The position numbers were made by a program, and so were the translations under genes. The notes beneath the pieces are model-generated. The model was not told the DNA's origin. It saw only the letters and a program-made list of their open reading frames with translations, and did not search any database. Positions 35,676-48,345 of a DNA stretch of 64,000 bases are shown piece after piece (the stretch's first letter is position 1; the number at the start of each line of letters is the position of its first letter). Origin of the DNA: Edolisoma coerulescens (Eukaryota > Chordata > Aves > Passeriformes > Campephagidae); NCBI GenBank assembly GCA_013397115.1, contig VWZW01005505.1:558001-622000 (forward strand). Direction: 5' to 3'.

Positions 35676-36587
35676 ATAGGGAATGTGGAATTTTATTACG
35701 GATATAAGTCATTTTCCAAACTGTCCTGGAAAAGATGAGACACGGAGGAATGTGTTCACACATGAAATTAGAAAGTTATAACGGATTTACAATATAAAGG
35801 CTCTTCTGCTGTCTCAGGAGGAAATCACTGTCCTTCTGGATGTCAATAAATACAGCTATTACAGGCTGCACAGTAGCTAAGATATTCTTAATAGGATTCT
35901 TCCCCAAGGAAACATGAACACAGAATTCCCAAACAATTTCCTATCTGAGTTTAGTCACAGATGCAAAGAAGATCTTATAACTTTAGCATAATTTGGGTCA
36001 GGTTTCCATTCAACCTTCATAAAAATGTACACAAATTCTACAGATGTATTTCTAACTAGAGAACTGAACATCATCTGAAATACAAGCAGGATCTCTGAAG
36101 TTTCAGCAGTAATCAGACTTCTGTTCAAGCACTTACATTTTCTGTTGTTATTTAATGTTTCATGCCAATTAAAAAAAATTATAACACTAAAGTTCACAGG
36201 CTGGAAAAAGGGAAGTTAATACTGTTCTTTAAAAAAAGCAGTTATCAATCTATGCCTTCAAAATGCAAGTTTTCAACAATTCAGTTTAAGTAACTGCTTC
36301 ATTTCTTTAAAATTATTTTATTCTGAAGATTTTTTTTTTTATATAGAACATTATCTACACGTGTTGGAAGATCATTGTCTATAAATTATGTACAACATAA
36401 ATAGTAGTCTATAATAGCTCTACTTAAATAAATATGTATTATTTATAGTGTCACAGGTGAAGTACCAAAAGAAATTACACAGTCTGCCATGAATCTTATT
36501 GCAAAAATAACTTGTCCATGCTAAACATATGTGTTATTCGTTCTTTTTTTTCTTTTTCCTGCGCTATTTGGATATTTTTATTAAAAT

Positions 36588-36647
36588 TGTAATAAAATAT
36601 ACACGACATTAATAAAATAAATGTAATAAAATAAACACAACATTAGT
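36588..36647. repeat. Imperfect 34-bp tandem duplication
   Basis: TGTAATAAAATATACACGAC starting at 36588 recurs as TGTAATAAAATAAACACAAC starting at 36622, both followed by ATTA. The local context is AT-rich. Confidence 0.8.
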
Positions 36648-39047
36648 ACTTTTTATTCACTCCGGGGCAGCTGTGGTTCTTTCATTTAAGCTCTTTTCTC
36701 TTCTTACATTATATACAACGGATCTCGTTTATGTTACCTTTTAAACTGCTGGAACCTCACGAACGTCATACAAACTGCCCCTGATCTACCAGATGACACG
36801 CAGAGAAATGAGGTATAGCTTTTCTGTACTGGCCTCTCTGTTGTTTCTATTTCTACATTTGTGCTGAAAGCTGAAGTAGCACATGCAGTATTTAATGCTC
36901 TAAAATGAATTCCAATCAATATATTAGCCCTGTATTTCTGCTGAAAACCATACTAGCGCTTTAACAAAGCAAGGCAGTTTCTCTAACATTCCTGGTATTT
37001 CATAGAAAGAAAATGTATCCTGATTAATTTATCTCTAATTACACAAATTCTTTATACTATCAACACTTGTCATTGCTTGTGATAAGAAAACCAGGATCAA
37101 TCAATTCAAAACAGGACGAGAGTACATGCTTCTTAAATTACATTATAGATCTCTTTCCTGTTCAGAGGGATTAATGTATCAGTATCACTTTGTAGTTTGG
37201 GGCACTAATAAGCTTGAACTATCAGGAAAGCAAACATGGCAACAAATTGGTTGCTCTCTTCAGTTGCTGCCACCATGCAGAAACTGAAAGATAAAACTTA
37301 GGAACATGCCCCCCAAATATTTATGCATGTTTACTACAGAGGCTTGCTCATTAGTTAGAAGAGTACATGCTTCATTCCTGAAGAGTATAAATCTATAAAT
37401 TCAGTCAATGTACTGGGAATTAGAACACAGATATCAGCTCTTGTAAGAAAGCCTTTGGCTTTCTACATATTTTATAGCAAAAAAACCACATAGATTTTAT
37501 TATTATTATTATTAACATGCTTCATCTCTTGTTTCTAACACCCTTAAACATTAAAGGGCTCAAGGTTTGTTATAGCGATCTGCAGGCACCTCTCCAAGTT
37601 TTTGGCACATCTCTGCAAGTAGCAGAGCAAAACAATGGAAATCATGCCATGCAGAACTTGATGTGCACATCTGGAGCTTTCCAGATCTGCCACCTTCAGT
37701 GTTCACCCAATCACTTACCCGGTATCTAAATTTAAAAATATGCTATTGGTTCAAGATGCCTTATTCTGGATGCCAACTGCACAATAAGATATTTGGTAGT
37801 TTTCCAGCTCAATTTTCAATAATTGAGAACAGCATTTTGGGAAGCACATTTATAATTATATTGTTAGAAGACACCATAACAAATAATCTCAAAGAATGTA
37901 ATGCATTAGTCAGTTCTTCAAAGCTGGTAAAATCAAGTTTTTTAGCAGTGTCCTCTGACAAGTGTAGGAAAGACAACATTTTGCCACATTCATCTCAGTG
38001 AAATGAGGTTTTTCCTATAGACTTACTTTCTGACTATTGTACACAACTCAGCATTTTAGTATCCCTCCAATTGAACCCCACTATGAAAATCTAGGAAGGA
38101 AATGAATCCAGTAACATGAATACCCATGTGACACCCACTGTAACAACAATTTCAAAAACTAATAAAGTACTAATCCAATATTCTTATCCTGGAATAATCT
38201 CTATTTTTGTTGGAGAGAATAAAGAGTAAAATGATTATGTATGTAATATCGAAGTTACTGTTGCTGAAAAGTAATGCTTCTCTTCTGAAATTTCATGTAG
38301 ATAGTATGAAAAAACCCTCACATTTTAAACTTTAAACAGCATTAGGCATGTGGAAGAATTTTATCTGCTTTCTAAGAAAATGTTTCATGAGATTGAAATA
38401 ATTCAAAGATTTGTCCAGATCCATATGGCACTCATCTGAATAACACCAGCCCAGCAATCTTTATGATAGGAGAACATGGGTTCAAAATTTCGGGGGGGGA
38501 AGGGGAGGATCTAATCCCTCCATTTTGGAGAACACTGGTTAAGCTTCAGGGTTTTTTCATTTCTAGTACAGCTTTCACATAAGCTGGTGAAACAACAGGA
38601 CCAAATCACATCGCAGATAACACAATCAAATCAATTAGTTACACTCTCTTTCAGAGACTTACTTTTCTAAACCAAAGCTTTCTGCACTTTTGTTAGTGTA
38701 CAGTTAAACAAGGCAGCAGTGTGTGCTGAATAGATCTTTGCTTGGATCTGTCTTCTAGGTTGTCTCATAGCCATATTTTCCTGTTTTCAGCTGGGACGCA
38801 GTTAATTTTCTTCCCAGTAGCTGGTTCAGTGCTATCTTTTGGTTTAGGATGAGAATAATGTTGATAACACACTGATGTTTTAGTTGTTGTTGAGCAGTGT
38901 TTCCACTAAGCCATGCACTTTCCAGCTTCCCACCATACCCCACCAGGAAGGAGGTTGGGGGCACAAGAAGCTGGGAGGGGGCACAGCTGGGACAGCTGAC
39001 CCAAACTGGTCAAAGGGATATTCCATACCATATGGCATCTTGCTTAG

Positions 39048-39055
39048 TATATAAA
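39048..39055 (+). promoter_or_regulatory. LTR TATA box
   Basis: TATATAAA lies within the plus-strand LTR, about 280 bp before its 3' end, at the position expected for the U3 promoter. It appears intact and could drive transcription rightward into 39331 and beyond. Confidence 0.7.
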
Positions 39056-39163
39056 CTAGGGGGAAAACTGCCTTGGGGCCTCTGCTCAGGATCTGTCTGG
39101 GCATCAGTCAGTGAGCAATGGCATCGTGCACCACTTGTTCTGTATATTTTAATTATTTAAACA

Positions 39164-39199
39164 TTATTATTACTATCATCATCATCATCATCATCATTT
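39164..39199. repeat. (ATC)n / (ATT)n microsatellite
   Basis: TTATTATTAC is followed by about eight ATC triplets, inside the downstream half of the LTR. Confidence 0.9.
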
Positions 39200-39330
39200 C
39201 CCCTATTAGACTTTCTCTCAAGCCATGAATTTTATTTAGGTTTTTTTTTTTTCAATTCTTTCCCCCATCCTAGTGGGGGGGGGAGTGAATTGAGCGGCTG
39301 TTTAGCCACCTGTCAGGTTAAACCAGAACA

Positions 39331-42300
39331 CATGTGTTTAGCTAGCCCCAAAAGAGGCACTTGTCTATCCACCTCGAGGGATACTATACTATCCACCTCC
39401 TAGCAAGGTCCGAAGTTTTTTATTCAGTAATCCCATTACAGCCAATGCAAGGCCCTTTGTCTGACATGTGCATGCATTCCTATGAGATCCTCTCTGTAAT
39501 ACCAGGGGCTGTATTTGTCCCTCACTCTCTTGATGTCTTTAGTTCTGTGAACCCAATATCCATTCCTCCCTAACCAAGGGTTCCTTCCCTGTAGCCAGGA
39601 AGCAGAGAGCTCTGTTGTCTTCCTGTCCACATTCCTCCACACTCCCATCCTCACCTAGCTTTTGATTTGAGACTGTCCCACTACCAACACATCTTTTTTC
39701 TTTCAGCCAGACAAAATTCTGTTTGCCTGCTATGCTGAAAAGCCTTGAAAGAGTGTGACTGAGAGCTTTGATTAACTCACAACCACCAAAGTGTTAGGGG
39801 TATAGCTATCCTATATAAGTAGCAGAGAACCACATCTGTGATCTATTTCCCCTCTTTTTCTAGGTTTATTTCTTCATGGAACCAGTAAGGTTGTGTTGAC
39901 ACCTAGAACATTTCCTGAAACCTGGAGCAGATTTGATTCAGAAATACACTTATATACAGAGGTATATAGTTTGTCTGAGTATAAATTGAGCCAAATATTT
40001 GAGCTGGAGAAAGACACATCTGAGAATCATCACACTGCTAACCTCACACGAAGTGAAGCTGCACAAGTAAACAAACACTTTTGTTTCATATTTCCTACAG
40101 TTGAATCTATACATGAGATAATATCCCTAAATTTGCTTTCTTGTTCACATGTGATTTACAAGCCTGTAAAAATTTTAGATAATTTTATTGAACCTGATGT
40201 GAATATTAAAGATGATATTTGGACATTTGCTACACCTTTTACAAGAAAGGACCCAATAAAGCGTAGCACCATTAAGCAGTATTAGCTACACCATATTGTG
40301 CTTGCATCCTCTTCTGAGAGGAACCTGATTTCCCTGTCTTCATGGCTCTCTATTACCGTCTTCCAAATAGTTATTTTTAAAAGCAGCAGGAACCCTGTTA
40401 ACACAGTAGTGTGAATGAAGAATCATTTTTCTTTCTGAAGAATCTTCTGTTAGACTGAGAAATTACCTCTTCTCTTTATTTGCTATTCTAATATTGCAGC
40501 AAAGTCTCAGACAGTACAAATTTTCCCCAAAAGTGCACTGAATAAATCCCATATGAATCTGCCAAACCAGGTTCACTAATGGCTACACATTGCTATGAAC
40601 TTTGAATCCAAGAACTTTTTTTGGCATGGGTACAGCGTTTCAACAAGAGTAAATAGTTTAGAACTCGGGCTATTTTCAAGATCATTATTTGTTACAAATG
40701 TATAGTTAGTTTGGTGACTCTTACCAATTTCCTTAAATGCCTAAAAGTCAGAATTCATGTGACAGTCTCAGCCTTTGGATCCTTTTCTCCTACACCCTTT
40801 CCCCTCAGAAAACTGTAGATGAAAACTCCAACAGATTATTTTTTTTTCTGGCACAATATAAACAATAAAGACTCGAAAGCTGGAAAATTCAACAAATCTC
40901 AACATGCACTGTGGTACAAAAATCTCAGGATGTTAATAAGCAGTCTTGTTATAGCTTCTCCAGACCAGTGAAGCCTATCAACAGTAATTACTCTCTTTAC
41001 CTGTACAGTGCTCTCTGCTACAAAATGCAGACTGACAGGGAACAACAGTATATTGGCTGTGTTAGTTGTCTTTCTTTTACTGTATCTGAGGAACACATAC
41101 TAAATACCATGCCTCTTTCAGTTTGGTAAGAAGAGGGAGAATAAGTCTATTTAAAAAACAGAATTTGAAATGGCCTGGCCTGATTGGAATTACTGTGTAC
41201 AATCTTTGCTGAAAGAAAGCTGCTGATTGTTCTATAGGCTGTGTGGTCTTTCAGTTAACAGCAAAAAGTGGCCTTTATGAAAGATTATCTGAACTGAAAA
41301 ATGTGGTCTGCAGTTATGACATAATCACCCATTACCATAAAAGACATGCATCAAAATCCTGAATCCATGTTTGTTGAACTAAAAAGATGCCTGGTTTATC
41401 AAAAACACCCTCAAGAAAACAGAAAATAAAAGCACACAACAGGAGTTTTGGTCTCTGCATCCATGGCTATGAAAAGCCAAAGTTTTAATATATTATGCAC
41501 AATAATGGAAAAAGACACAGAGTAGGAATAAAAATACGGGTAAATTTTAAGAGCAAATAAACCAAACAGAAGGTTTTATCTAGTGAAAATGCTTTGCATG
41601 CTTAAATTCTGAGGTACATATCTCAATAAAAAACTGAGAAGTTGAACCTGAAACAAATTCCTAAATTCCTCAACACTGGAAGGCTAATTCTTGACAAAAC
41701 TTATTTATGTTATGAATAAATATATACACACTTTAAATGTTCCAAATTAAATATTATTAAGAGATTTCTCAGCTATGAATAAAAATCACAGCAGCAACAG
41801 GAGAGACCTAGATGAGTTTAGTCTGAAGAATGGTTTTTGAAAATTTATTAGACAATTTGTGGTTCTTAACACTTGCTGTAAAAGCTCCTTTAAAACTAAT
41901 CAGAAGTGATAATGTGAATGAAAAGTTTAAGAATTGAGTTATTAAATGTCCTCTGAACAATCTATTATCAGTTTGATAGGCACATAGGATACTGAAGCAG
42001 TTAATAGGGAGTTGAGAATGTTTAAAAACAAAAGATTTTTCTGCCTGATAAAGCACAGCTGCAGAACCTTATTTCTCTTCTGAATGTGGATCGACATGAA
42101 AAGAGATTTCCTCCCTAGTTTTTAATATTTTATTAATTAAAAAACCCCAATCTTTCTTTGCTTTCATTAAGTGTGGAAAAGCTTCATTAATATAGAAAGC
42201 ACTGTAAGCTTCTGGCCCTTACAACAGTTCTCCCATGACAGCAATAGTGACATATCAACAATCAGTATTCTGCATCCTAATGGTGGTTTTCAAGCAAGCC

Positions 42301-45300
42301 TCATAGTTCAGATGGGGGCAGTAAAAGCTTATGCTATCCCTTTAAGGCTTTCTTGATGTCTTTTGGTATTCTCTTATAATTACAGCTTTTACTGTAAGCA
42401 CTGTACTGAAGGCATTGTGCTGCAATTGAGTCCTTTGAAATTATTTGAGATCAGTGTAAATGCCACTTTTTAAACAACTAAACTGGAGAACATTTACTTT
42501 CCTTTAAGAATACAATCACAAATAGAGCAAATATGCAATTAACTATCAAAATAAAATGCTGGGCTGGGAGATTTGGACAATTTTCACACAGTTGCATTAA
42601 CAATAACTCTGTCACTCTCTGTTTCCAAATTCCCTCTAAAGTCTCCAAGCTTCAAACAGATTACATTCACACATTTCTTATAGTTGTAAAAAGTATGTAT
42701 AATGGAAGAAAAGTACTGAAATTGTGAGCTTTAAGATCTGAAGATATTAGGTTTGCAAGAGAGAAATATCTAAAATACTGCTGCTGTATGCATGAATGGA
42801 ATACTTCAACATGTATGAAACATACTGAGTGGGGATTTGCCAGGAAGATGGAAGGGTTTGAGCAGATGTGCTTTGTACCAAATGATTTTCATATTTCAAT
42901 GTGACAAAATAGATGAGCCACATAAAGCTTAATTTCAGTTGCAAATTGCAAGCTGGAATAAGTTCCAGAATAGTAAACAATTAGCTGCTTTATTTTCTTT
43001 TTAATAAGACTAAATTGCCAGATAATATCTACTGGCATTGACTTGGCTAATAAAAATCTGTTTAATAGGATTTGCCATTTTTCCAGTTGCTATCATGATC
43101 AGCTTTGCATTTTGATTATCTTTAAACTTTGCCTCAATTTTCTCATAGAAAAGCTCTCAGTAGTAATTGCTTTAACATTTATTCCAGGTCAAGTGGTTAA
43201 GTATGAATAATGATGTGTCAAAAATGTACAGTAGTGCTGTCAATAGAGCAATTACCATTTAGCTAGAGATTATTATGGCACAAGACCACATTAACTGGGC
43301 ACAGTAAACAGAACAACAAAGAAAGAAGGGGCAAAGGGAACAAACTGATTTCAAAACCTTCCAGTGTTGTACAGTGTGTGTTGCTGCCAGATATTAGTTG
43401 TTACATAAGAGCAATTAAGTCTGCAATCAGCTTCACTCGGCAGCATTGGATTAGAATGTTTCCAATTAGAACAAGAAGTTAGAAGCATGTTTCTAGAACA
43501 TTAGCTTAATTTTTAAAAATAATCTTACAAAAGCTTTATTTTCCCTTGCACATTCTGCATTGCTGTTTGGAAAATGATTGCCAACTGGCGTTGTGCTTAA
43601 AGCTCATCCAAGTCACTAGGAAGCACAGTAAGGAAAATACAGCATATGTCTCTGTCTGGTCAGTGGTAGGGGTGTAAAAGCTAACATTTATTTCCACATG
43701 CTTTTATAACTTACATTTTAATGCATTACTGACTTACCTGAAAAGAAGTTTAACAGAGAGACACATGTCAAGATGTGTTTTTCTACACCCTCTAATAGCT
43801 AGCAATCTTTTTGGTATTATTCCTTTAATTACAGCAAAACTAAGAAGTTCTACCTACAAAAGCTATTTGTTCAGATATATCTTTAAACAGACCTCTACCC
43901 CTGTTAAACACATGAAAATTACAGACTGGCACAGCACAGAATTGTGTCCTCTCAAGAACTGTCTCCTCCAAGAGCAAAAGCCATCTGTATTATCCAGTCT
44001 GCACACACTGGCTCAAGAACTAAGCAATCTCTAGAAACTCCCACATTAAAAATCCACACAGCCTCCAACTTAAAGTATTCAAAATTAATCTTGTAAAAAC
44101 ATACATACATACATATATGTAATAATAATATAAATCTTGTTTTCTGCATGTCTTATTATTCTAACTCTTCCTGTGCTCAGCATGGGACAATTACAAGATG
44201 ATCCAAATTAGTGCTTCAATTGCCTCTGAGCGGTAATTAGAAAACTTCATGACATTCCACTATGGTTGGGTCTAGAAAGAAGTAGGAGGCACTCTTTATC
44301 CTGAGAAATTTGCATGTGTTTCACAATTAGATGACATTAAACTTAACGTGGAAGTGGTGGTACAATTCCATTAGCTCATCTCTGTACCTCCTTTATGTCC
44401 ATAGCTGAACAGAAATGAGAGCTATGTTGGGCTCTTATAAAAAGAGCTGACCTTGGATGCCACTTCCAGATGAAGGCTTTATTAAATATTCAACACCTGT
44501 GAAACATGGTCAGTCTTTGACCTCCGTGTTTTGGAAGTATGAATGTTCTCCCTATATCCAATGTTAATTATTTTAGTCAATCTCCACTGCCAAAAAAAAA
44601 CCCCAACCCTGAACAACCCAAACTGGAAAAGATAAACATGTACCTTTGTCAAGAAGAAGCATTTCATAGGAAGTGCTTTCTTTTTGAGAGGTGAGAAAAA
44701 GATTAAATCTCTATTTCTACCTATGCTTGTGACATTTTCCAAGACATCAGTATAAAGTATTTATAAATGAGAAAATTCAATACTACCGAAATAAAGTACT
44801 TTTTGGCCTTGAATTATAATAATCAATATTTTTATCTTTAGGCAAACCTTAAAATCTCAAGCTATGTAGGTGCCATTCAGTCACTTTTTCAAGAAAAGCT
44901 AATATCACTTTGAACACAAACTTTAATTGCAAATGAACTAAAAACTCAAGTTTTCCCTGTCTCCATGGCTTTACAATCTCCTGTGATACATTCTCTGAAT
45001 GTGTCTCTCACAGAATCTACAACTTTTCTTTGGCCCTCATGAATTGCCAACGCAATTTCTGTGTTCTTCTTTAGGCAGTGCCTGTAATAAGCACTGCGAT
45101 CTAACGACAAGCATCTTCAAAAATCATGCAGCCACCCACAGTCTTTTGAATCCTGATTATTAGTGAAACCTACTGTTTTCACTGCTGACCTTGAACAGAT
45201 TGCCAACACAACTTACACAATGAAAATTGAGAAAACCAAGATTTACATAGATGTAAAATCTTTGAAAAGTTAAAATTAATTTTTATGTGCCCATATACTG

Positions 45301-45990
45301 TAAATCAGACAGTGTCAATAAGCAAGTTTGTATAGGATTGTTTCCTATTGCATTACTTTTATTACAGTACACTATAATAAATACAGTGTCTACTATATTG
45401 TAGTAGCCAGTAGAGTTCTATTACAGTCTTCTCTGATCACAACTTTTCCTCTACTAAGAAAGACATCAGTCTATTTTAACATTCAGGATTTTTTAAGGAT
45501 GGAATACATCTGTCTACTATTCTTACTAGCTTCTATTTGCTGGAAAATTAGAGAATGTGTTTCTCGGATTTAGACTCAGGACTGAAGTGCTCATAAACCC
45601 ATGCAAAACAGAGGAAGGCACAAACTGCCATTTGAGGAGCAGCTAAATCCCCTAATTGTATCCCATATATCCCAGAGCTCACTTCAGTCATGCATATAGG
45701 TTATATGAGTGATGACAGAAATAAAATTTGGAGCTCTTTTGATTTGACACAAGATTTCATGTTGTGGCCTTCCTCACTAATGGAAGCAAGATAGATTTCA
45801 TTCTATTGATTGAAAATGAATTAAAAATTATTTTTATTAATTATTATGATTTGAATGATTAAAAAACCAGAAAAAATTTTTCTTCCGCCTTGCAGAATCT
45901 ATTACAAAGAAACAAAATAGACCAGTATTAGCAGAGTTAGAGCCAGCTTGAAGACTTAGAGGAGACTTGAAGAGTTCTGAAGGAATATAC
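39331..45990. other. Unique DNA with one candidate exon and a possible regulatory element
   Basis: Apart from the frame at 39864-40285, no gene is supported. The 39340-39720 part is less AT-rich and its minus strand has a coding-like 72-codon frame (39436-39654) of unknown origin. The 42980-43520 part is rich in TAATTG and CAATTA homeodomain-type words and may be a conserved noncoding element. A short CATA repeat lies at about 44099-44116. Confidence 0.5.
39864..40285 (+). other. Candidate terminal exon: 139-codon frame after a splice-acceptor-like site
   Basis: A pyrimidine tract, TTTCCCCTCTTTTTCTAG, ends at 39863, and an in-frame stop at 39839-39841 lies just upstream of it. From 39864 the frame is open for 139 codons to TAG at 40283-40285. 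The residues are mixed (for example FPETWSRFDSEIHLYTEVY and later FIEPDVNIKDDIWTFATPF) without low complexity. An AATAAA occurs about 260 bp after the stop (near 40543). I do not recognise the protein and see no upstream exon. Chance remains possible, but the coincidence of acceptor and frame start makes it the best exon candidate here. Confidence 0.25.
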
Positions 45991-46095
45991 CACAGAATCA
46001 AAGAATAAGATGAGTTGGAAGGGATCCTTAAGGTTCATTGAGTCCACCTCCCAGCCCCCCAAAAAAAACATTCCCAAGAGCCACACCATGTCCCA
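45991..46095 (-). mobile_element. Short CR1 LINE 3' end fragment, minus strand
   Basis: CACAGAATCAAAGAATAAG followed by AGTTGGAAGGGATCCTTAAG is the reverse complement of the CR1 3' terminus. It is about 100 bp long and includes an interrupted C/A run at 46055-46068. Confidence 0.85.
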
Positions 46096-47646
46096 GTCTC
46101 AATACCTGTTGCCATAAGAGACTGCATTTATGCTAATGAAAATAAGTGAGGCATAAGTATAAATTAAAAGAATGGACATAGAAATTACAATGGGAAAAAT
46201 GTACTGAACTACATTAAAAATTCCAACAACCAATTTTAATTAAGAATAATTTGCTAGACTCTTACATAGTTTTTTCATATTTTTCTGAACAGACAATGTT
46301 ATATAGTAAAACCTATGGTGGCATTTTAGTATAACATGTTGCATCAAAAATTTAACTGTGAAGGTTAAACTTTTATCCTTAACAAAACCAGACTTGAAAT
46401 TATTCAATAAATGAAAAATTAAAAGCAGACATATGCCACTATGAAAACATTTCAGAATGGAAGAAACATAACATCTCCAGATGTTGTTTTCTTATGTTGC
46501 CTACTTGCATTTTTTAGTGTGTGAGGTGCTTTACAAATATAAAAGAAAAATCAGGTCTTTTTCCATATAGAAATAAAAATTAATAATAATAATGACATAT
46601 GAAATTGGAAGCTGAAAGAACACATACAAGTGTTTGGTGGATGTTCACACAGATGTAGTGGTCATGGGGAAAGCTTGGGAAGCTGTAGAAAGTCTTCTCA
46701 TTCTTTTCCTCTTCATGACACAATTGAAGAATATAATACAACCTACAGTAGAAAAAGGTCTTGAAAGTGCTCAGAGCCATGTAAATGAAAGATGATGAAC
46801 TCCAATTGCAACAATAATTTAGAATTTTATGGATCTCTAACTCCCATTGCAATCCTGGATAGCCAGTTACAGAATTAGGAAAATGAGGTAATTTCTGATC
46901 TTCTTGTAGCACACTAGAGACCAAGAAATGTGTGAAATACTGACTTTGAGATATTTTTTATTGGGACTTCTGCTTCTGATTTCCCTCTAGTATTTAATAA
47001 ATAGATAAAAAAACCCAAACACACCGAAAATATAATTTCCCTAAATATCTATAAATAGACCATCCATAAAAACCTAACAGAAAAATCTGCCATTATCCTG
47101 AAACTTAAGGATTAAAAGTCACTGTAATGTAATCCGTTTTATCCTATTAATGTAATTGCAGGTGACATTCTTCCAGAAAGCCCTAATCCTTAAAAAGAAG
47201 AAAAAAAAAGGCGGATTAAACCATTTCATTAAATCATTTGCTTTTTACACTTCAATTTAAGTCAATTTCAGAGATTTTAAATGTGGATTTTGATTGTTTA
47301 TGTGCACCAAATCTAACAATCTCTCATCATGTCCTAGGTCAGTCATCACATTGAACGAAACAGCAAAGATGAATCATATTTCAATAAACATCTAGACTGT
47401 ATCATGCAAAACAGAAACGGATAATATTTGTCTCATGCTCAAAAGTTAAAAATTCAGTACTAATATCCTTTTTGTTTTTCTTTCTCCTGTACTAAGCAGT
47501 AGAACTGGATTTACTGTGCCTTTATGAAAAAGATTAAAAACTTTCAGACTCCTATGCTTATGAAACAGTAATATCTACCCATAAAATGCCACTAAATGTC
47601 CAGATCATTACACTTCTTGTTTTTATCCTCTCCCCACACTTTCGTA
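46096..47646. other. AT-rich unique DNA, possible conserved element
   Basis: No gene is supported. The 47100-47410 part has clustered words such as TTAATGTAATTGCAGG, TTAAATCATTT and GTCAGTCATCACATTGA that look like vertebrate conserved noncoding DNA. The 114-codon minus-strand frame at 46580-46924 has no recognised domain. Confidence 0.5.
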
Positions 47647-48035
47647 TATCATAGGACCCCAGAACCATTCAGGTGGGAAAGAACCTCGGTAGGTATCCAG
47701 TTCAGTCTCCTGCTCAAAGCAGAGCCTACATCAATTGCAGACCATGCTGTTCAGAGCTTTGCCTAGTTGGGCCAGAGCTCCCACAGGCCTTCTAGGTCCA
47801 ATACTTGATTATTCTTTTAGAGGAAACTTTTCTTTATCTAGTCATAGCCTGCCCTGCTTCAGTTTATGACTGTTGTCTCATCACCTTGCCATGCACCACT
47901 GTGAGGAGCCTGCCTCAGTTTTTCACTAATATCCTGTAGGTATGGATAGGCTGCTGTTAGCTACCCTCAAAGCCACCTCTTCCTCCAAGCTTAAAAGTAT
48001 TACTTTCCTTAGCTTATCCTCATAGCATCTTTAAA
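47647..48035 (-). mobile_element. CR1 LINE 3' end, minus strand
   Basis: The plus strand begins ATCATAGGACCCCAGAACCA and continues with AGGTGGGAAAGAACCTCGG, the reverse complement of a CR1 3' end. It runs through the typical CTGCTCAAAGCAGAGC and CACCTTGCCATGCACCACTG segments to about 48035, where the 5' truncation lies. Moderately diverged. Confidence 0.9.
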
Positions 48036-48069
48036 AACAAATATTTACTGTCATCTCACAAGGAACTTT

Positions 48070-48345
48070 CTCACGAGGGCAAGGGAAGAGGGGCAGCCAC
48101 TGATCTCTCCTCTGTGGTGACCAGGGACAGGACCCAAGCGAACATCATGAAGCTGTGTCAAAGGAGGTTTAGGCTGGACATCAGGAAAAGGTTCTTCACC
48201 CAGAGGCTGGCTGGGCACTGGAAAAACCTCCCCAGGGAAGTGGTCACAGCACCAAGCCTGACAGAGTTCAAGAAGTGTTTGGACAATGGTCTCAGGCACA
48301 TGGTATGACTCTTGGGGCTGTCCTGCTCAGGGCTGGGAGTTGTTT
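48070..48345 (+). mobile_element. CR1 LINE C-terminal ORF2 and 3' region, plus strand
   Basis: The plus frame from 48114 to 48308 reads FRLDIRKRFFTQRLAGHW and then KNLPREVVTAPSLTEFKK, the C-terminus of CR1 ORF2, and is still open. The sequence continues to a GGGCTGTCCTGCTCAGGGCTG segment and then loses similarity, so the terminal tail is missing or diverged. It is 5'-truncated at about 48070 and belongs to a different CR1 subfamily from the minus-strand copy next to it. Confidence 0.9.

Larger units (their letters stand above)
34025..38773. other. AT-rich unique DNA
   Basis: No gene is supported. A 144-codon minus-strand frame (34375-34809) has no recognised domain and is probably chance. 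A perfect hairpin at 35652-35675 and a 34-base imperfect direct repeat at 36588-36647 are listed separately. Confidence 0.55.
38774..39330 (+). mobile_element. Solo LTR of an avian ERVK-like endogenous retrovirus
   Basis: The sequence from about TTTTCAGCTGGGA (38785) to GGTTAAACCAGAACA (ending 39330) has the layout of a common avian LTR. A U3 region with GGGATATTCCATACCATATG is followed by a TATA box (TATATAAA, 39048-39055), a T-rich stretch with a G run, then the GGTTAAACCA-type terminus. No primer-binding site or viral gene follows 39330, so it is a solo LTR. The start is uncertain by about 10-15 bases and no clear target duplication was found. The orientation is plus from the TATA box and terminus order. 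Confidence 0.85.
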
